A DNA stretch of 64,000 nt from Doryteuthis pealeii (GCA_023376005.1 CM042152.1:79575811-79639810), one strand, 5' to 3'. Counted from the stretch's first letter, positions 1 through 11,830 are shown. Numbers and translations: made by a program. Notes: generated from the letters alone by a model not told the origin.

Positions 1-119
1 CTCCCAGATGCAGTTTAGTGTCATACCCAGAACCCCCCCCCTTTGGGGGGAAGAGGTCTTACCCCTCTGCAGGGGATACAGTGAGTACAATTTAAACAGC
101 CAATTGGTAAGAGGTAAGT

Positions 120-500
120 GATGGTCTGAATAAAAATTACATCTATTAATAATGGAGATTGGGTGTATTTCTGTCTGTAACCAAAATTATGTCACAGCTT
201 ACGTCACAATATTCTTGTGTTATATACACTTAAAATTTGAATAAGCAATTTTAAAATTGTTTTTTTTACTCTCACCCTTTTTTCAGTAACAAGAGGTTAA
301 CTAAAAAGTTTACAAATAAATAGATATCTATGATTTTGTGTAAAATTGATGTGCAAAATATTCAAAATAATTATTTAATTAATAATTGATAGATGCACGC
401 AACATTTTATTTAAGGGGGACTAAACTAAGTTTCATTTCAAATTCTTTTATTGTTTTACTCCTGTAATAAATTTGATGATTATGCTTACTTATGATACAA
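120..500 (+). repeat. Old dispersed repeat within A
   Basis: Besides the recent copies at 13610-13985 (inverted) and 40390-40770, a clearly older and diverged copy lies in inverted orientation at 23220-23525. The shared parts include 'ctccattattaatagat', 'gttacaaacaaaaat'/'gttacagacagaaat' and 'aatcatcaaattYattaNagga'. This makes it an interspersed element of unknown class. No coding potential is seen. Confidence 0.6.
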
Positions 501-514
501 ACGTTTTTGTTTTT

Positions 515-715
515 TGGAGTCCCAACTAAAGTTTCTTAATAAATTGTAGGGTTTTTATTTATGATCTGGGGAAACAACTAAAGCCGTCTAACCCCTACCT
601 TGTAACCTATCATGTGTAATTCGTTTCTAAGAAACTATTGAAATGTATTTACAGTTAGCTTGAAATGCTGAGGGAAGAAAAAAGAAAGACACTGTGACGC
701 ATACCTATCAGCATC
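515..715 (+). repeat. Dispersed repeat within A
   Basis: Diverged copies occur at 49470-49640 and 52185-52335, sharing 'cttgtaacctat', 'tttctaagaaactattgaa' and 'ttacagttagcttgaaatg'. The same unit is at about 13395-13600 (inverted) and 40885-41080. The copies at 49.4 and 52.1 kb are preceded by a common 'gatgctgatagcttttt' stretch, so the element extends there. The class is unknown. Confidence 0.7.
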
Positions 716-1034
716 TCTGTATAGATTATCAACTCTGAATCTTATGAGCAATGCATATATGCTATAGTAAATTAATAGCTATCATTTGATTAATATTGCA
801 ATAAAAAAGGAGAAGAAAAAAATTCAAATTACTTCAATTACATGCCACAGTAGTTACAAGCAGAAGAACTAATTGTCTTCATATGAGATTGACTGAAGTT
901 GGAGATGAGGAATTTCAAATGGTAAACACTTTCTACTACATAATCATCATGTCACTTTATATATTGAGTTCTCCTAATTCATCATTCATTGATAAAAGTC
1001 ATGACAAGAATGTTTTAATTTCTTTCTTTCTTGT

Positions 1035-1165
1035 ACACATTCAATTTACATACAGGCACATGCGCAACTAACATAATAGTGTTGCCAATAGCCGCACAAA
1101 CAGTTTCCCTGCAACCCCCATGCTTTGGAGACCTTACTTTTGGGATTACACTAATATCTTAGTTT
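1035..1165 (-). repeat. Mariner-derived end fragment
   Basis: Read on the minus strand this matches the start of the mariner remnant at 54437: 'aaaagtaaggtctccaaag', then 'gcagggaaactgtt', 'attggcaacact' and 'gcatgtgcctg'. It is a solo 5' end without transposase coding sequence. The same piece is at 12970-13080 and 41395-41515. It sits directly beside the R1 repeat. Confidence 0.6.
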
Positions 1166-1177
1166 GATTTGTTGGAT

Positions 1178-1675
1178 TTTACGGCATGTCAACCCTTGTT
1201 GGATTATTTTATGCCGAAGACATTTTGTTCTATTCATTCTTGATTGGTTTTCAATTTTTTTTTTTTTTTTTAAACTCAATTTTTTTAACAGATTTTTTTT
1301 AAAAACTAACTTTTTCCTATCAAACCTATAGATGGACCCTAATAAAAGATACAACTTCAGGTCAGAGTGGACCTGGGAATAATGAAGGGGTACTCCACAC
1401 TCCCCAGATGTTCAAAATTGGAACTTCACCATCAGATGCACTTTAACTTCATACCCCAAGACCCTCAACCCCTGCCTTCTAGCACATATATGATAAAAAG
1501 GGTTGGAGCTTGCCATAAGGGCAATAGGGTTGGGACAATCATATAGGTGCTTGATGTGACCAGCCAATTGATCGGATGGGGCCTCTCCGGCCACCCATCT
1601 AGCATAAGTATGGGCTAAAATTGAGGGTTTCATATTATGAACCGTTTCAACCACCAGGGTTCCATTCTTTATCAC
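1178..1675 (+). repeat. Dispersed repeat R1
   Basis: It runs from 'ttttacggcatgtcaaccc' through a poly-T part and 'tagatggaccctaa' to 'ggtcagagtggacctggga' and 'atcaccag'-type sequence, and ends near 'accaccagggttcc'. At least ten related copies, full or partial, lie in this window. An 87-codon open frame on the minus strand (1412-1675) recurs in its sister at 41803-42030 but is broken in the more distant copies. I treat it as fortuitous. Confidence 0.75.
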
Positions 1676-2189
1676 AGGTCACCACCCTCATATTTTTAAA
1701 ATAAATCTATAAATGATAAATAATGCATCAGAAAAGTTGAAATTTTTATAATGAATATTCTTTGAGTGACAAAGTATGAAACAAATTTAAATGAACCAAA
1801 TTCCTGACATGGGGTAACAGATGTTGTTGCTTAGACAAAGATACAAATTAGGATTAACAAATCAAGAAAGTGAAACTCAATTTTTTATTATTACTTTTTG
1901 ATAAAAGATTATTGAATGCCATTTAAGCAAATAATTCTATTTTAAGCCAAATAGAAAATCAAATTAAAACATTTAAGCAAATAATAAACAAAAAGAATAA
2001 ACATTTATCTTTACTAAATTTATTATAAATAACTTAGAAAACAAAAGAAAAAGCAACAGTACATGTCTATTTTCAAACCTTTCTGCTATAATATGATGAT
2101 AGATTGACCATCTGCTTCAAGTCTTATAGAATATTAAAAGAAACTAGAAAGTGAAATTTAAAAAAAAAAATGATTTACCTACAACATTA

Positions 2190-2300
2190 TAGGATTTGTC
2201 ACAAGTATGGAACATTCAGCAAAGATCAAACTCACTTTTCTGTAGTAATGGATTTGCAAGACTAGCTTGTTAACCATTATCTTACTGAATGTTAAAGGGT
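2190..2300 (-). repeat. tRNA-like SINE head, family S3
   Basis: On the minus strand it has the tRNA-like run 'ataatggttaacaagctag' then 'tcttgcaaatccattac' and 'gtgagtttgatc'. The same head is at 14115-14215, 17745-17830, 36955-37030, 40185-40270 and 42545-42640. It is probably a tRNA-derived SINE relic. Confidence 0.5.
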
Positions 2301-2339
2301 GCCCCTAAAGGAGTCTATCCTCTGGGCATCCAAATCTTT

Positions 2340-2660
2340 GGCTATACCTCTAAATGTATTCGGAGCTGCACTTAGTGCAACAGTTATTTTTCTAAGAAAT
2401 GAAATCAGCAGCCCGAGTTCAAATCCTGGATGAGACTGTTTACATTTCACGTTGCACTAATGTCCTTGAAAAAGGCATGAAACCATCTTTTCTCACCACT
2501 TAGAGATAAATAGTAGGGCAGACTGTGTTCTTTAGCTTTGGTTAGACAAACAGTCTAGGATTAAGAAAATTCTGAATTAAAACCAGCTTTATTTGATTTT
2601 TTAAAAATTACCTTGTCACATACTGTCCATGGCAGAGGGGTTAGATAAATACATACCACT
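2340..2660 (+). repeat. tRNA-derived SINE, family S2
   Basis: The head resembles a tRNA, with a B-box-like 'gagttcaaatcctgg' at about 2416-2430. The body follows with 'gcactaatgtccttg', 'aaaaggcatgaa', 'gataaatagtagggcagac' and 'ctttagctttggttagac', and the tail with 'ttgtcacatactgtcc'. Copies: 11510-11830 (inverted), 42700-43020, and diverged members listed separately. The family is abundant in this window, and no function is implied. Confidence 0.75.
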
Positions 2661-2699
2661 AAATATCTTCTCAAAGAATGTATCCGTGTAAAACTTCTT

Positions 2700-2730
2700 G
2701 TTTTTTGTTTTTTTGTTTGTTTTTTTTTAA
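2700..2730 (+). repeat. T-rich simple repeat
   Basis: A run of T with G interruptions (gttttttgttttt...) follows the SINE and may be its tail or an independent low-complexity tract. Its length differs between the three copies of A. Confidence 0.7.
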
Positions 2731-3482
2731 ATCAAAACTTCTAAGAGAAATCAAAAATCTCAACAGAAGACAAAGTGATAATTGTGTGGAATGAAAGGAT
2801 TTAGAGAGATTATAATTTTATCAAAAGGAATAATTACTTACAATATTCTAATTGTTTTATAAAGATATAAATATAACACAAAGGAAAGTATTCTTAGTAG
2901 ATATTTTATATCTAAGTTTGAATCTAATCCATGAGTGACTCACTAACCCTCTTCTTCTTTCCCCTCAGACCCAATACCAACAGCATCTCTATTACATAAC
3001 GACACATAGTTCTGACATGGAAATAAATAGTTAGAATTAATTTAAGTACAGCCATGTTGTCACTTAATAAGTTGACCTCCATACAACCAAAAGGTCCTAC
3101 ACTGGTCCTAATTTCAGCCATGGGTGTAATGTACCTATAAATCCAACATTGTTACTCAAGTGTGTAATATCCGTCACATCAGGAATAACAATCTGTTACT
3201 TGTACTTTCTACTGACTAAAAATCTAAAAAACTATATCTTAGTGTAATGACTGCCAAGTTAGTAATGCTTTTTTAGTCAATGGTTGCTTTCTGCAACATC
3301 AATCATGTTGAAAGATCACTTATTAGTCGTAGTAGTCACAAATAGTTGCTACTGATTTGGTGGCTATTTTTATTTTCACTCAGTTTTAGTAGAGAGGAGA
3401 ATAAAGTTCTACTTTCAACCAAGATCAAAGTTTAATATCTATCATATTGCTACTTTTGGAAGAAAATACATTTTTTTTTAAA

Positions 3483-3626
3483 TAGCACTGATCTAAATTA
3501 AGAAACCTATGAATCTATGTATAAAATTAAACAGGAACAATTTTCTATAATTATAGAAAATTGTTCCTGTTTAATTTTATACATAGATTTGTAGGTTTCT
3601 TAATTTAGATCAGTGCTATTTAATTT
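3483..3626. repeat. Near-perfect palindrome (arms ~70 bp)
   Basis: The arms read 'tagcactgatctaaatt' ... 'gttcctgtttaattttata' and their reverse complement, centred near 3554 on 'ataattat'. The palindrome is also present at 10557-10698 and 43818-43975. It is the inverted pair at the start of an array of ~115-bp units that continues to about 4190. Confidence 0.9.
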
Positions 3627-4040
3627 TTTTTCCCAAATAGAAATAAATTCTTAGTGGAGAAATAATTATTTTTCCACTAAAAATTTATTTGTATTTGGAA
3701 AAAAAAAATCTTTAAATTGTCCAAGACAAAGTATGAAAGGTACCCAAGTATTCATTATATCATTCAACAAAAAATTCTATAAAGTATATGTATCATTGCA
3801 ACTTTTGTTAAAAAATAAAATTTAAAACGTAGCAGTGATCTAAATAAAAATAAAAACTTACAAATCTATATGTAAAATTACACAAGATAATTTTCTATAT
3901 TCATCTGTCTACTGAGAATTCATTTCTATTTTTAACAAATATTTTTAAAATAACTGTGATCTAAATAAATAAACTTACAAATTTACATGTAAATTAAACA
4001 GGAATAGTTTTCTATAATTATCTGTCCACTGAGAATTTAT
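3627..4040 (+). repeat. Diverged array of ~115-bp units
   Basis: A second small palindrome (3632-3698, ccaaatagaaataaattc against its complement) is followed by direct diverged copies of the unit at 3829-3935 and 3948-4050. Each contains 'gtgatctaaata', 'aaacttacaaat', 'taaaattaNacaNga' and 'ctgtcNactgagaatt'. This is an interspersed or satellite-like array in which some units are flipped. Confidence 0.7.
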
Positions 4041-4190
4041 TTCTATTTAGAAAAATAGAATTTTTAATAGTCTAATTTCAAGAAATTATTTCTATTTAGA
4101 AAAATAGAATTTTTAATAGTCCAATTTCAAGAAATTATTTCTATTTAGAAAAATAGAATTTTTAATAGTCCAATTTCAAGACAAAGTATA
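4040..4190 (+). repeat. 49-bp tandem repeat, about 3 copies
   Basis: The unit includes 'aagaaattatttctattt' and 'agaatttttaatagtcYaa' with a period of 49 bp, and ends at 'aagacaaagtataaaaggt'. The same array is at about 10000-10135 (inverted) and 44390-44545. It arises from the end of the ~115-bp unit upstream. Confidence 0.9.
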
Positions 4191-4979
4191 AAAGGTACCT
4201 TGTATTTTATTATATCATTCTATGCATAGTAACCAATAATATGAACAATAAAAAAAACATTGTAGGGATTTTAAGATTTACAAATATGCAAATAGAGAAA
4301 ACTACTATTAATATTTCTATCATTTTCATTAGCATACAATGATTAAAGTCATCCCGCCCCCTCCTGATGAAGTTGTCACCCTAAAAAAAGGTTATGTAAC
4401 AATGTCAAGTCATATCAATAAACTCTGTTATTGTTTATATCAGGGATTTTTAAAGTTTGTACAAATAGAATTCGGGAGGGGGGGGGTGAATAAAAATTTT
4501 GGTACGATGAATAAAAGCATAACGTTCCACAGACAATAAATTTACTAGTTGCATAAATCACTTTATAACAGGAGAGAAAAAAAAATCACTGGATCATGTA
4601 GACTAATTGCCAGATATCGTAGACCTATCAAAATGCCTGATTAAGTGTGATGGCCACTAGTAATGTGTCATTCAATACAACCTCTATTCAAAGGGTCGTT
4701 TAAATGAATGAATGATCTGCCTCTGCTGAACAAAATGATCCACTTCTTTTTGGTGTCGTTAGCAAAAATGTTCATTTCTTTCTGGGTTTTTTTTTGTAGT
4801 TGCATCTGCCTTAACCGATAATATACCAATTACTATAAATCTCCAGAGTTCATATCACTTACAATACCAATTCTAACACGACTGGTAGGTCATTTATATT
4901 TTTTTGAAACATTAGTCGTTTGAATACCTACACTCATGCTTCAAAAAAACTCAGTATTTTTATTTTTTTAATCTTTGTA

Positions 4980-4984
<5 letters not shown>

Positions 4985-5030
<46 letters not shown>
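4985..5030 (+). repeat. (TA)n microsatellite
   Basis: About 20 TA dinucleotides, preceded by a short TG run. The counterparts at 9100-9145 and 45360-45405 differ in length and interruptions. Confidence 0.98.
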
Positions 5031-5031
<1 letters not shown>

Positions 5032-5128
5032 GATTTTAGACTAAACAACTATAGACAGAGAATCAAATCCATGGATTTACAACAAAATACTTGCAGAACA
5101 ACACTTCCACTAAAACAGTCCTGATTTT

Positions 5129-5201
5129 AAACAGAGATGCAAAATTTACCATCATAGAATTTTTTCAATTCTATGATGGGTAAATTTTGCATCTCTGTTA
5201 A
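5129..5201. repeat. Short perfect hairpin (arms ~34 bp)
   Basis: The left arm is 'taacagagatgcaaaattt' onward, and the right arm is its complement after a short loop. The inverted copy is complete at 8932-9005. At 45505-45545 only the left arm survives: the sequence jumps from the centre to 'gatataaacataaaaatcg'. Confidence 0.93.
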
Positions 5202-5229
5202 ATGTTAGATATAACATAAAAATCGATAA

Positions 5230-5414
5230 TTGGAAGAAGAAAAAAAAGAAGAAGAAAAAGAAAAAAAGAAGAAAAAAGAAAAAAAAAAAGAAAAAGAAAA
5301 AAAAGAAGAAAAAGAAGAAGAAAAAAAAGAAGAAAAAAAGAAGAAGAAGAAAAAAGAAGAAAAAGAAGAAAAAAAAAGAAGAAGAGAAAAAAAGAAGAAG
5401 AAGAAGAAGAAGAC
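5230..5414 (+). repeat. (GAA)n/A-rich purine tract
   Basis: A 185-bp pure A/G strand of GAAGAAAAA type. The inverted copy is 8713-8897 (CTT/T). The counterpart at 45568-45705 is instead a (GAAGAC)-type repeat with regular C interruptions. Open frames in both directions here are low-complexity and not genes. Confidence 0.97.
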
Positions 5415-6219
5415 AAACTTATAAATCAGTCAAAAAAAACTAAATAGTTTACAATGGTTTCATATATTACATTTTGCTTCACAATAAAACCTCAAGCTGA
5501 TATTATTTTATATGGTAGTGTAATAATAAGACTTTGATGGTGTTATATATCTTTGCCTAAAGAAGAGAAAATCAATTGAGATTTGCTTCTAAATAAAATG
5601 GTGCTTCACTACACTAGAATTGTTCAGAGTAATTTGATAAGGATGAATTTCTGTTGTTTTCTATATTAGGAATCAAACTTCTCTATTTCCAAAGTCTGCA
5701 GTCTCAACTGAATACACTGTACAAATACTTGAGTGATCAAAGAAAAGTTCAAAGTTCAACAGACAAATCAGACTTAACAATTTACATATTAACTTGCTAT
5801 AAACAAACACACAAAAACTGATGGGCACTTCAAATAAACAAAAGAAGATAATATTACAACTTTGATGTTGGATTCATTTTTTTTTTCTTCTTTTTTTTTT
5901 GTCTTCAGAAAAATCTGGAAATCTACCATTTCCAAAAAGAAAACTAAACCAACCAGTCAATTTAAAAAAAAAAAGATGATAGAATCAAACAAATGTTTAA
6001 TAAACAGCTGTTGCCAAAAATACTGATAAAATAAAAGTTCCGGAAAGTAGTAATGGTTTTTTTTTTTTGTTTCTTTGTTTTTAATCAAAGAATCAGATAT
6101 AATTTTACAATGATCAATGCTTTAATAAGAGCAACTAGAAGAAAGCATAAACATCTGGTAAACTAACACATTTAACTTTTTATCATTATAAATGGATTTA
6201 TTTGAATTGTTCTTAATAG

Positions 6220-6242
6220 TGTAGTAGTAGTGTGTGTGTGTG

Positions 6243-6275
<33 letters not shown>
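6220..6275 (+). repeat. (TG)n(TA)n microsatellite
   Basis: GTAGTAGTGTGTGTG runs into (TA)n. The copy at 46520-46583 has a longer (TAG)n and TG part. The repeat abuts a retroelement-like end with a hairpin at 6295-6317. Confidence 0.95.
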
Positions 6276-6294
6276 GTCATCCACAGACACAGTG

Positions 6295-6317
6295 TTTCAA
6301 TGTTTACATATCATCAG
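6295..6317 (-). other. CTGANGA-stem-GAAA hairpin
   Basis: On the minus strand: CTGATGA, one T, stem ATGT, loop AA, stem ACAT, one T, then GAAA. Equivalent sites are near 7782-7805 and 46606-46629. It resembles the 3' hairpins seen elsewhere in this window (24154, 25222, 31770, 32076, 48636, 61309, 61389). The role is unknown; a retroelement end is the likeliest source. Confidence 0.5.
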
Positions 6318-6469
6318 TGTGGCTTGATTTAACAGCTACTTGTAGCGGGGAGCAAAACCCGACCAAGGGCGAAATAAATCAACTGAATTTAGTTGCTGTG
6401 TTGTTATATCCACTTTTTTCTATTCTCAACCATATTTTGTCAGATTTATTCTATCCTTCACTCATCATA

Positions 6470-6470
6470 T

Positions 6471-6505
<35 letters not shown>

Positions 6506-6586
6506 CACACACACATACACCACACAAGGGTAATCATAAAAGTAAGGTTCTCCAAAGTGTTGGGGCCTTTATAAGTAAAGAATGCC

Positions 6587-6610
<24 letters not shown>
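6470..6610 (+). repeat. (TA)n/(CA)n repeat with mariner-like end fragment
   Basis: (TA)n and short CA runs flank 'aaaagtaaggttctccaaag' (about 6539-6558), which matches the first ~35 bp of the mariner remnant at 54437. A second (TA)n(TG)n follows. Copies: 7490-7625 (inverted) and 46780-46952. This looks like a short mariner-related terminal relic embedded in microsatellites. Confidence 0.55.
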
Positions 6611-6618
<8 letters not shown>

Positions 6619-6909
6619 TAAAAAACAAACAAGTTAGGGTAGTGAAGACATGAAATAAACATACTTGGTAAAATGAGTTTCTTGCAATTTTCAAACAATC
6701 TGAATATTTGTTTTTTTTCTTATATCTTGTTGTGTGGTTGCATCATGCGAAGGTCAACCAATTAATTTCTAGTTTAGTTTGTGGGGCATGAGGGAAGGTT
6801 GGTTTTTCTTGTGTGGTATTTAAAGGAGGGTGTTCTAAACAACCCTATAATTCCATGATATGCTATTTTACTTTTATTGTTTCTCAAATTTTCTAAACTT
6901 CTATCAGCT

Positions 6910-7058
6910 GTGAAGCATTTTATCATTTGAATTCAGAGTTTTCATTCTCTTAGACTGGTTACCTAACCAGGTTAAAGACCTAGTTTGCTCTACTATTTAC
7001 CCATGCTGTAGGAAATTGGATTCATACCTTTCCAAGGGTATTAGCACTATGTGAAATA
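6910..7058 (-). repeat. S2 SINE, cut by the palindrome turn
   Basis: Minus-strand S2 body: 'gaattcagagttttcattc', 'gactggttacctaacc', 'atttaccca', 'gggtattagcactatgtga'. The complete element is at 47255-47482. Here the head is missing because the contig folds back. Confidence 0.75.
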
Positions 7059-7061
7059 GTA
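6990..7061. other. Turn (loop) of the giant palindrome
   Basis: The last clear left-arm bases (cctagtttgct, 6979-6989) pair with the first right-arm bases (agcaactagg, 7062-7071). The ~72 bp between them belong to a minus-strand S2 SINE and match 47335-47402. After 'gtgaaata' at about 7058 the homology to the 47.4 kb copy stops, because the sequence turns back on itself. Confidence 0.8.
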
Positions 7062-7183
7062 AGCAACTAGGTTTCTTTTTAAACCCTTGGTTTTTTTAAG
7101 GTAAAACCAAAGGTTTTCCCCCCCCTTAAGAAGAATGAAAAAACTTCCCCTTTGGAAAAATTCAAAATTTGGGAAGAAAATGC
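7062..7183 (-). other. Garbled reverse complement just after the turn
   Basis: Read against the reverse complement of about 6915-6989, this segment aligns in order: gcaactaggt, then a stretched 'tttaacc', 'ggtaaaacc', 'aagaagaatgaaaaa', 'aaaattcaaa', 'aaaatgcttc'. Homopolymers are stretched and bases inserted throughout. After 7183 the match becomes good. Such local degradation directly after a strand switch looks like poor base calling in a fold-back long read. It is not a distinct genetic element. Confidence 0.75.
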
Positions 7184-10100
7184 TTCACAGCTGATAGAAG
7201 ATTTAGAAAAATTTTGAGAAACAATAAGTAAAATAGCATATCATGGAATTGATAGGGTTTGGTTTAGAACACCCTCCTTTAAATACCACACAGAAACAAC
7301 TTCCTCTATGCCCACAAACTAAACTAGAATTAATTGTTTTGACCCTTCGCATGATGCCCACACAACAAGATATAAAGAAAAAAAACAATATTCAGTTGGT
7401 TTGAAAATTGCAAGAACCATTTACCAAGTGACATGTTTATTTCATGTCTTCAACTACCCTAACTTGTTTGTTTTTTAACACACACACCACACATAATATA
7501 TATATATATGGGCCATTCTTACTTATAGGGCCCAACACTTTGGGAGACCTTACTTTTATGATTACCCTTGTGTGTGGTGTATGTGTGTTGTGTATTATAT
7601 TATATATATATATATATATATTATAGATAAATATATGGATGCAGTGAGGATAGATAATCTGACAAAATATGGGTTTGAGAATAGAAAAAAGTGGATATAA
7701 AACACAGCAACTAAATTCAGTTGATATTTCGCCGCTTGGTCGGGTTTTTCTCGCGCTACAGTAGCTGTTAAAGTCAACCACACTGATGATATGTTAAAAC
7801 ATGAAACACTGTTCTGTGGATGCTAATATATATAGTATATATAATATATATATATACACACACAACACTACTACTACTACTATTAAGAACAATTCAAATA
7901 ATCCATTTATAATGATAAAAAGTTAATGTGGTAGTTACCAGAGTTTATGCTTTCCTTCTAGTTGCTCTTATTAAAGCAATTGATCATTGTAAAATTATAT
8001 CTGATTCTTTGGATAAAACAAAGAAACAAAAAAAACCATACCTACCTTTCGGAACTTTTATTTATATCAGTATTTTTTGGCAACAAGCTGTTATTAAACT
8101 GTTTGATTCTATCATCTTTTTTTTTTTTTAATTGATGGTTTGGTTTAGTTTTCTTTTTGGAATGGTAGATTTCCCAAGATTTTTCTTGAAGACAAAAAAA
8201 AAAGAAGAAAAAAAAACTGATCCAACATCAAAGTTGTAATATCATCTCTTTTGTTTTATTTGAAGTGCCCATCAGTTTTTGTGTTGTTTGGTTTATAGGC
8301 AAGTTAATATGTAAATTGTTAAGTCTGATTTGTCTGTTGAAACTTTGAACTTTTCTCTGATCACTCAAGTATTTGTACGTGTATTCAGTTGAGACTGCAG
8401 ACCTTGGAAATAGAGAAGTTTGATTCCTAATATAGAAAACAACAGAAATTAATCTTACAATTACTCTGAACAATTCTAGTGTAAGTGAAGCACCATTTTT
8501 AATTAGAAGCAAAATCTCAATTGATTTTTCTCTTCTTTAGGCAAAGATATATTTAAACAAACACTCAAAGTCCTTTTTAAAAAAATTTTAATTAAACACC
8601 CAATAAAAAAAATAAAAAAATATCAAGCCCTTTGAGGGTTTTTATTGTGAAGCAAATGTAATATATGAAACCATTGTAACTAATTTATTTTTTTTTTTGA
8701 CCTGATTTTAGTTTGTCTTTTTCTTCTCTTCTTCTTTTTTTTCTCCTTCCTCTCTTCTTTTCTTCTTCTTTTTTTCTTCTTTTTTCTTCTTCTTCTTTTT
8801 TTCTTCTTTTCTCTCTTTTTTCTTCTTTTTTTCTTTTCTCTTTTTTTTCTTTTCTTCTTTTTTTTTTCTTTTTCTTCTTCCTTTTTTTTTCTTCTTCAAT
8901 TATTCGCTTTTTACTGTTTTATATCTAACATTTAACAGAGATGCAAAATTTAACCAATCATAGAATTGAAAAATTCTATGATGGTAAATTTGCATCTCTG
9001 TTAAAATCAGGACTGTTTTAGTGGAAGTGTTGTTCTGCAAGTATTTTGTTGTAATCCATGGATTTGGATTCTCTGTCTATAGTTGTTTAGTCTAAAATCA
9101 ATTATATATATTATATATATATATATATATTATATATATATATAGACACACACCAATAACAAAGATTAAAAAAATAAAAATAACTGAAGTTTTTTGAAGC
9201 AATGAGTGGTAAGGTTATATCAAACCGAACTAATGTTTCAAAAAAAAATATAAATGACCTACCGTCGTGTTAGAATTGGTATGTAAGTGATATTGAACTC
9301 TGAGGAGATTTTATAGTATTGGTATATATGCGGTTAAGGCAGATGCAACTTACAAAAAAAAACCAGAAAGAAAATGAACATTTTTGCTTAACGACACCAA
9401 AAGAAGTGGGATCATTTTGTTCAGCAGAGGCAGATCATTGATTCATTTAAACGACCTTTGAATAGGAGGTTTATGTGAATGACACATTACTAGTGGCCAA
9501 TCAACACTTAATCAGGCATTTTGTTAGGTTTCTAACGATATCTGGCAAATTAGTCTACATGATCCAGTGATTTTTTTTTTCTCTCTGTTAATAAAGTGAT
9601 TTATGTCAAGCTAGTAAATTTATTGTCTGTGGAACGTTATGCTTTTTATTCATCGTCCCACCCAAATTTTTATTCACCCCCCCCTCCGAATTCTATTTGT
9701 ACAAACTTTAAAAATCCCTGATATAAACAATAACAGGTTTATTGATATGACTTGACATGTTTACATAACCTTTTTTAGGGTGACAACTTCAATCAAGGAG
9801 GGGGCGGGGAAAGGGAAGGAGAAAAAAATGACTTTAATCTTGATGCTGATGAAAATGATAGAAATATTAATAGTAAGTTTTCTCTATTTTGCATATTTGT
9901 AAATCTTAAAATCCTACAATGTTTTTTTAATGTTCATATTATTGGTTACTATGCATAGAATGTATAATTAAATGACAGGATACTTTTATACTTTGTCTTG
10001 AAATTGGACTATTTAAAAATTCTATTTTTCTAAATAAGAAATAATTTCTTGAAATTGGACTATTAAAAAATTCTATTTTTCTAAATAGAAATAATTTCTT

Positions 10101-10556
10101 GAAAATTAGACTATTAAAAATTCTATTTTCTAAATAGAATAAATTCTCAGTGGAACAGATAATATAGAAAAACTATTCTGTTTTAAATTTACATGTAAAT
10201 TTGTAAGTTTATTTATTTAGATCACAGTTTTTTAAAAATATTTTTGTAAAAATAGAAATGAATTCTCAGTAGACAGATGAATATAGAAAATTATTCTTGT
10301 GTAATTTACATATAGATTTTGTAAGTTTTATTTTTTATTTAGATCACTGCTACGTTTTAAATTTTATTTTTTAACAAAAGTTGCAATGAATACATATACT
10401 TTATAGAATTTTTTGTTGAATGATATAATGAATACTTGGGTACCTTTCATACTTTGTCTTGGACAATTTAAAGATTTTTTTTTTTCCAAATACAAATAAA
10501 TTTTTAGTGGAAAATAATTATTTCTCCACAAGAATTTATTTCTATTTGGGAAAAAA

Positions 10557-10698
10557 AATTAAATAGCACTGATCTAAATTAAGAAAACCTAATCTATGTA
10601 TAAATTAAACAGGAAATTTTCTATAATTATAGAAAATTGTTCTGTTTAATTTTATACATAGATTCATAGGTTTCTTAAATTAGATCAGTGCTATTTAA
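10557..10698. repeat. Palindrome, inverted copy of 3483-3626
   Basis: Same hairpin as at 3483-3626, with a few small deletions in one arm ('gaaaacctaatctatgta'). Confidence 0.88.
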
Positions 10699-11509
10699 AA
10701 AAAAATGTATTTTCTTCCAAAAGTAGCAATATGATAGATATTAAACTTTGATCTTGGTTGAAAGTAGAACTTTATTCTCCTCTCTACTAAACTGAGTGAA
10801 ATAAAAATAGCCACCAAATCAGTAGCAACTATTTTGTGACTACTACGACTAATAAGTGATCTTTCAACATGATTGATGTTGCAGAAAGCAACCATTGACT
10901 AAAAAGCATTTACTAACTTGGCAGTCATTACACTAAGATATAGTTTTTTAGATTTTTAGTCAGTAGAAAGTACAAGTAACAGATTGTTATTCCTGATGTG
11001 ACGGATATTACACACTTGAGTAACAATGTTGGATTTATAGGTACATTACACCATGGCTGAAATTAGGACCAGTGTAGGACCTTTTGGTTGTATGGAGGTC
11101 AACTTATTAAGTGACAACATGGCTGTACTTAATTAATTCTAACTATTTATTTCCATGTCAGAACTATGTGTCGTTATGTAATAGAGATGCTGTTGGTATT
11201 GGGTCTGAGGGAAGAAGAAGAGGGTTAGTGAGTCACTCATGGATAGATTCAAACTTAGATATAAAATATCTACTAAGAATACTTTCCTTTGTGTTATATT
11301 TATATCTTATAAAACAATTAGAATATTGTAAGTAATTATTCCTTTTGATAAAATTATAATCTCTCTAAATCCTTTCATTCCACACAATTATCACTTTGTC
11401 TTCTGTTTGAGATTTTTGATTTTGTTAGAAGTTTTGATTTAAAAAAAAAAAAACAAAAAAACAAAAAACAAGAAGTTTTACACGGATACATTCTTTGAGA
11501 AGATATTTA

Positions 11510-11830
11510 GTGGTATGTATTTATCTAACCCCTCTGCCATGGACAGTATGTGACAAGGTAATTTTTAAAATCAAATAAAGCTGGTTTTAATTCAGAAATT
11601 TTCTTAATCCTAGACTGTTTGTCTAACCAAGCTAAAGAACACAGTCTGCCCTACTATTTATCTCTAAGTGGTGAGAAAAGATGGTTTCATGCCTTTTTCA
11701 AGGACATTAGTGCAACGTGAAATGTAAACAGTCTCATCCAGGATTTGAACTCAGGCTGCTGATTCATTTCTTAGAAAAATAACTGTTGCACTAAGTGCAG
11801 CTCCGAATACATTTAGAGGTATAGCCAAGA
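11510..11830 (-). repeat. S2 SINE (inverted copy of 2340-2660)
   Basis: Reverse complement of the S2 element at 2340-2660. The B-box-like sequence reads 'ccaggatttgaactc' on the plus strand. Confidence 0.75.

Larger units (their letters stand above)
1..6989 (+). repeat. Segment A, direct copy 1 (left arm of giant palindrome)
   Basis: This stretch matches 40272 to about 47335 in the same orientation almost base for base, and the inverted segment 7062-14109. Position 1 corresponds to 40272. It contains no gene, only dispersed repeats, SINEs, microsatellites and small hairpins. It differs from the 40-47 kb copy by real-looking indels: the ~90-bp block at 40781-40880 is absent near 510, and a full hairpin at 5129-5201 is halved in the other copy. 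A' (7062-14109) shares both states. The repeat very probably continues to the left of the window. Confidence 0.95.

Noticed and set aside
1412..1675. 87-codon minus-strand open frame, repeated at 41803-42030
   Set aside because: It lies inside the R1 repeat. The related but older R1 copies at 28200 and 54290 do not keep the frame, so conservation reflects the recent duplication only.
4030..4190. CRISPR-like array
   Set aside because: The 49-bp repeats are head to tail without spacers, in an animal-type genome. It is a simple tandem repeat.
5198..5424. Lysine/glutamate-rich and serine/phenylalanine-rich frames
   Set aside because: They are translations of a GAA/CTT simple repeat, as are those at 8708-8928.
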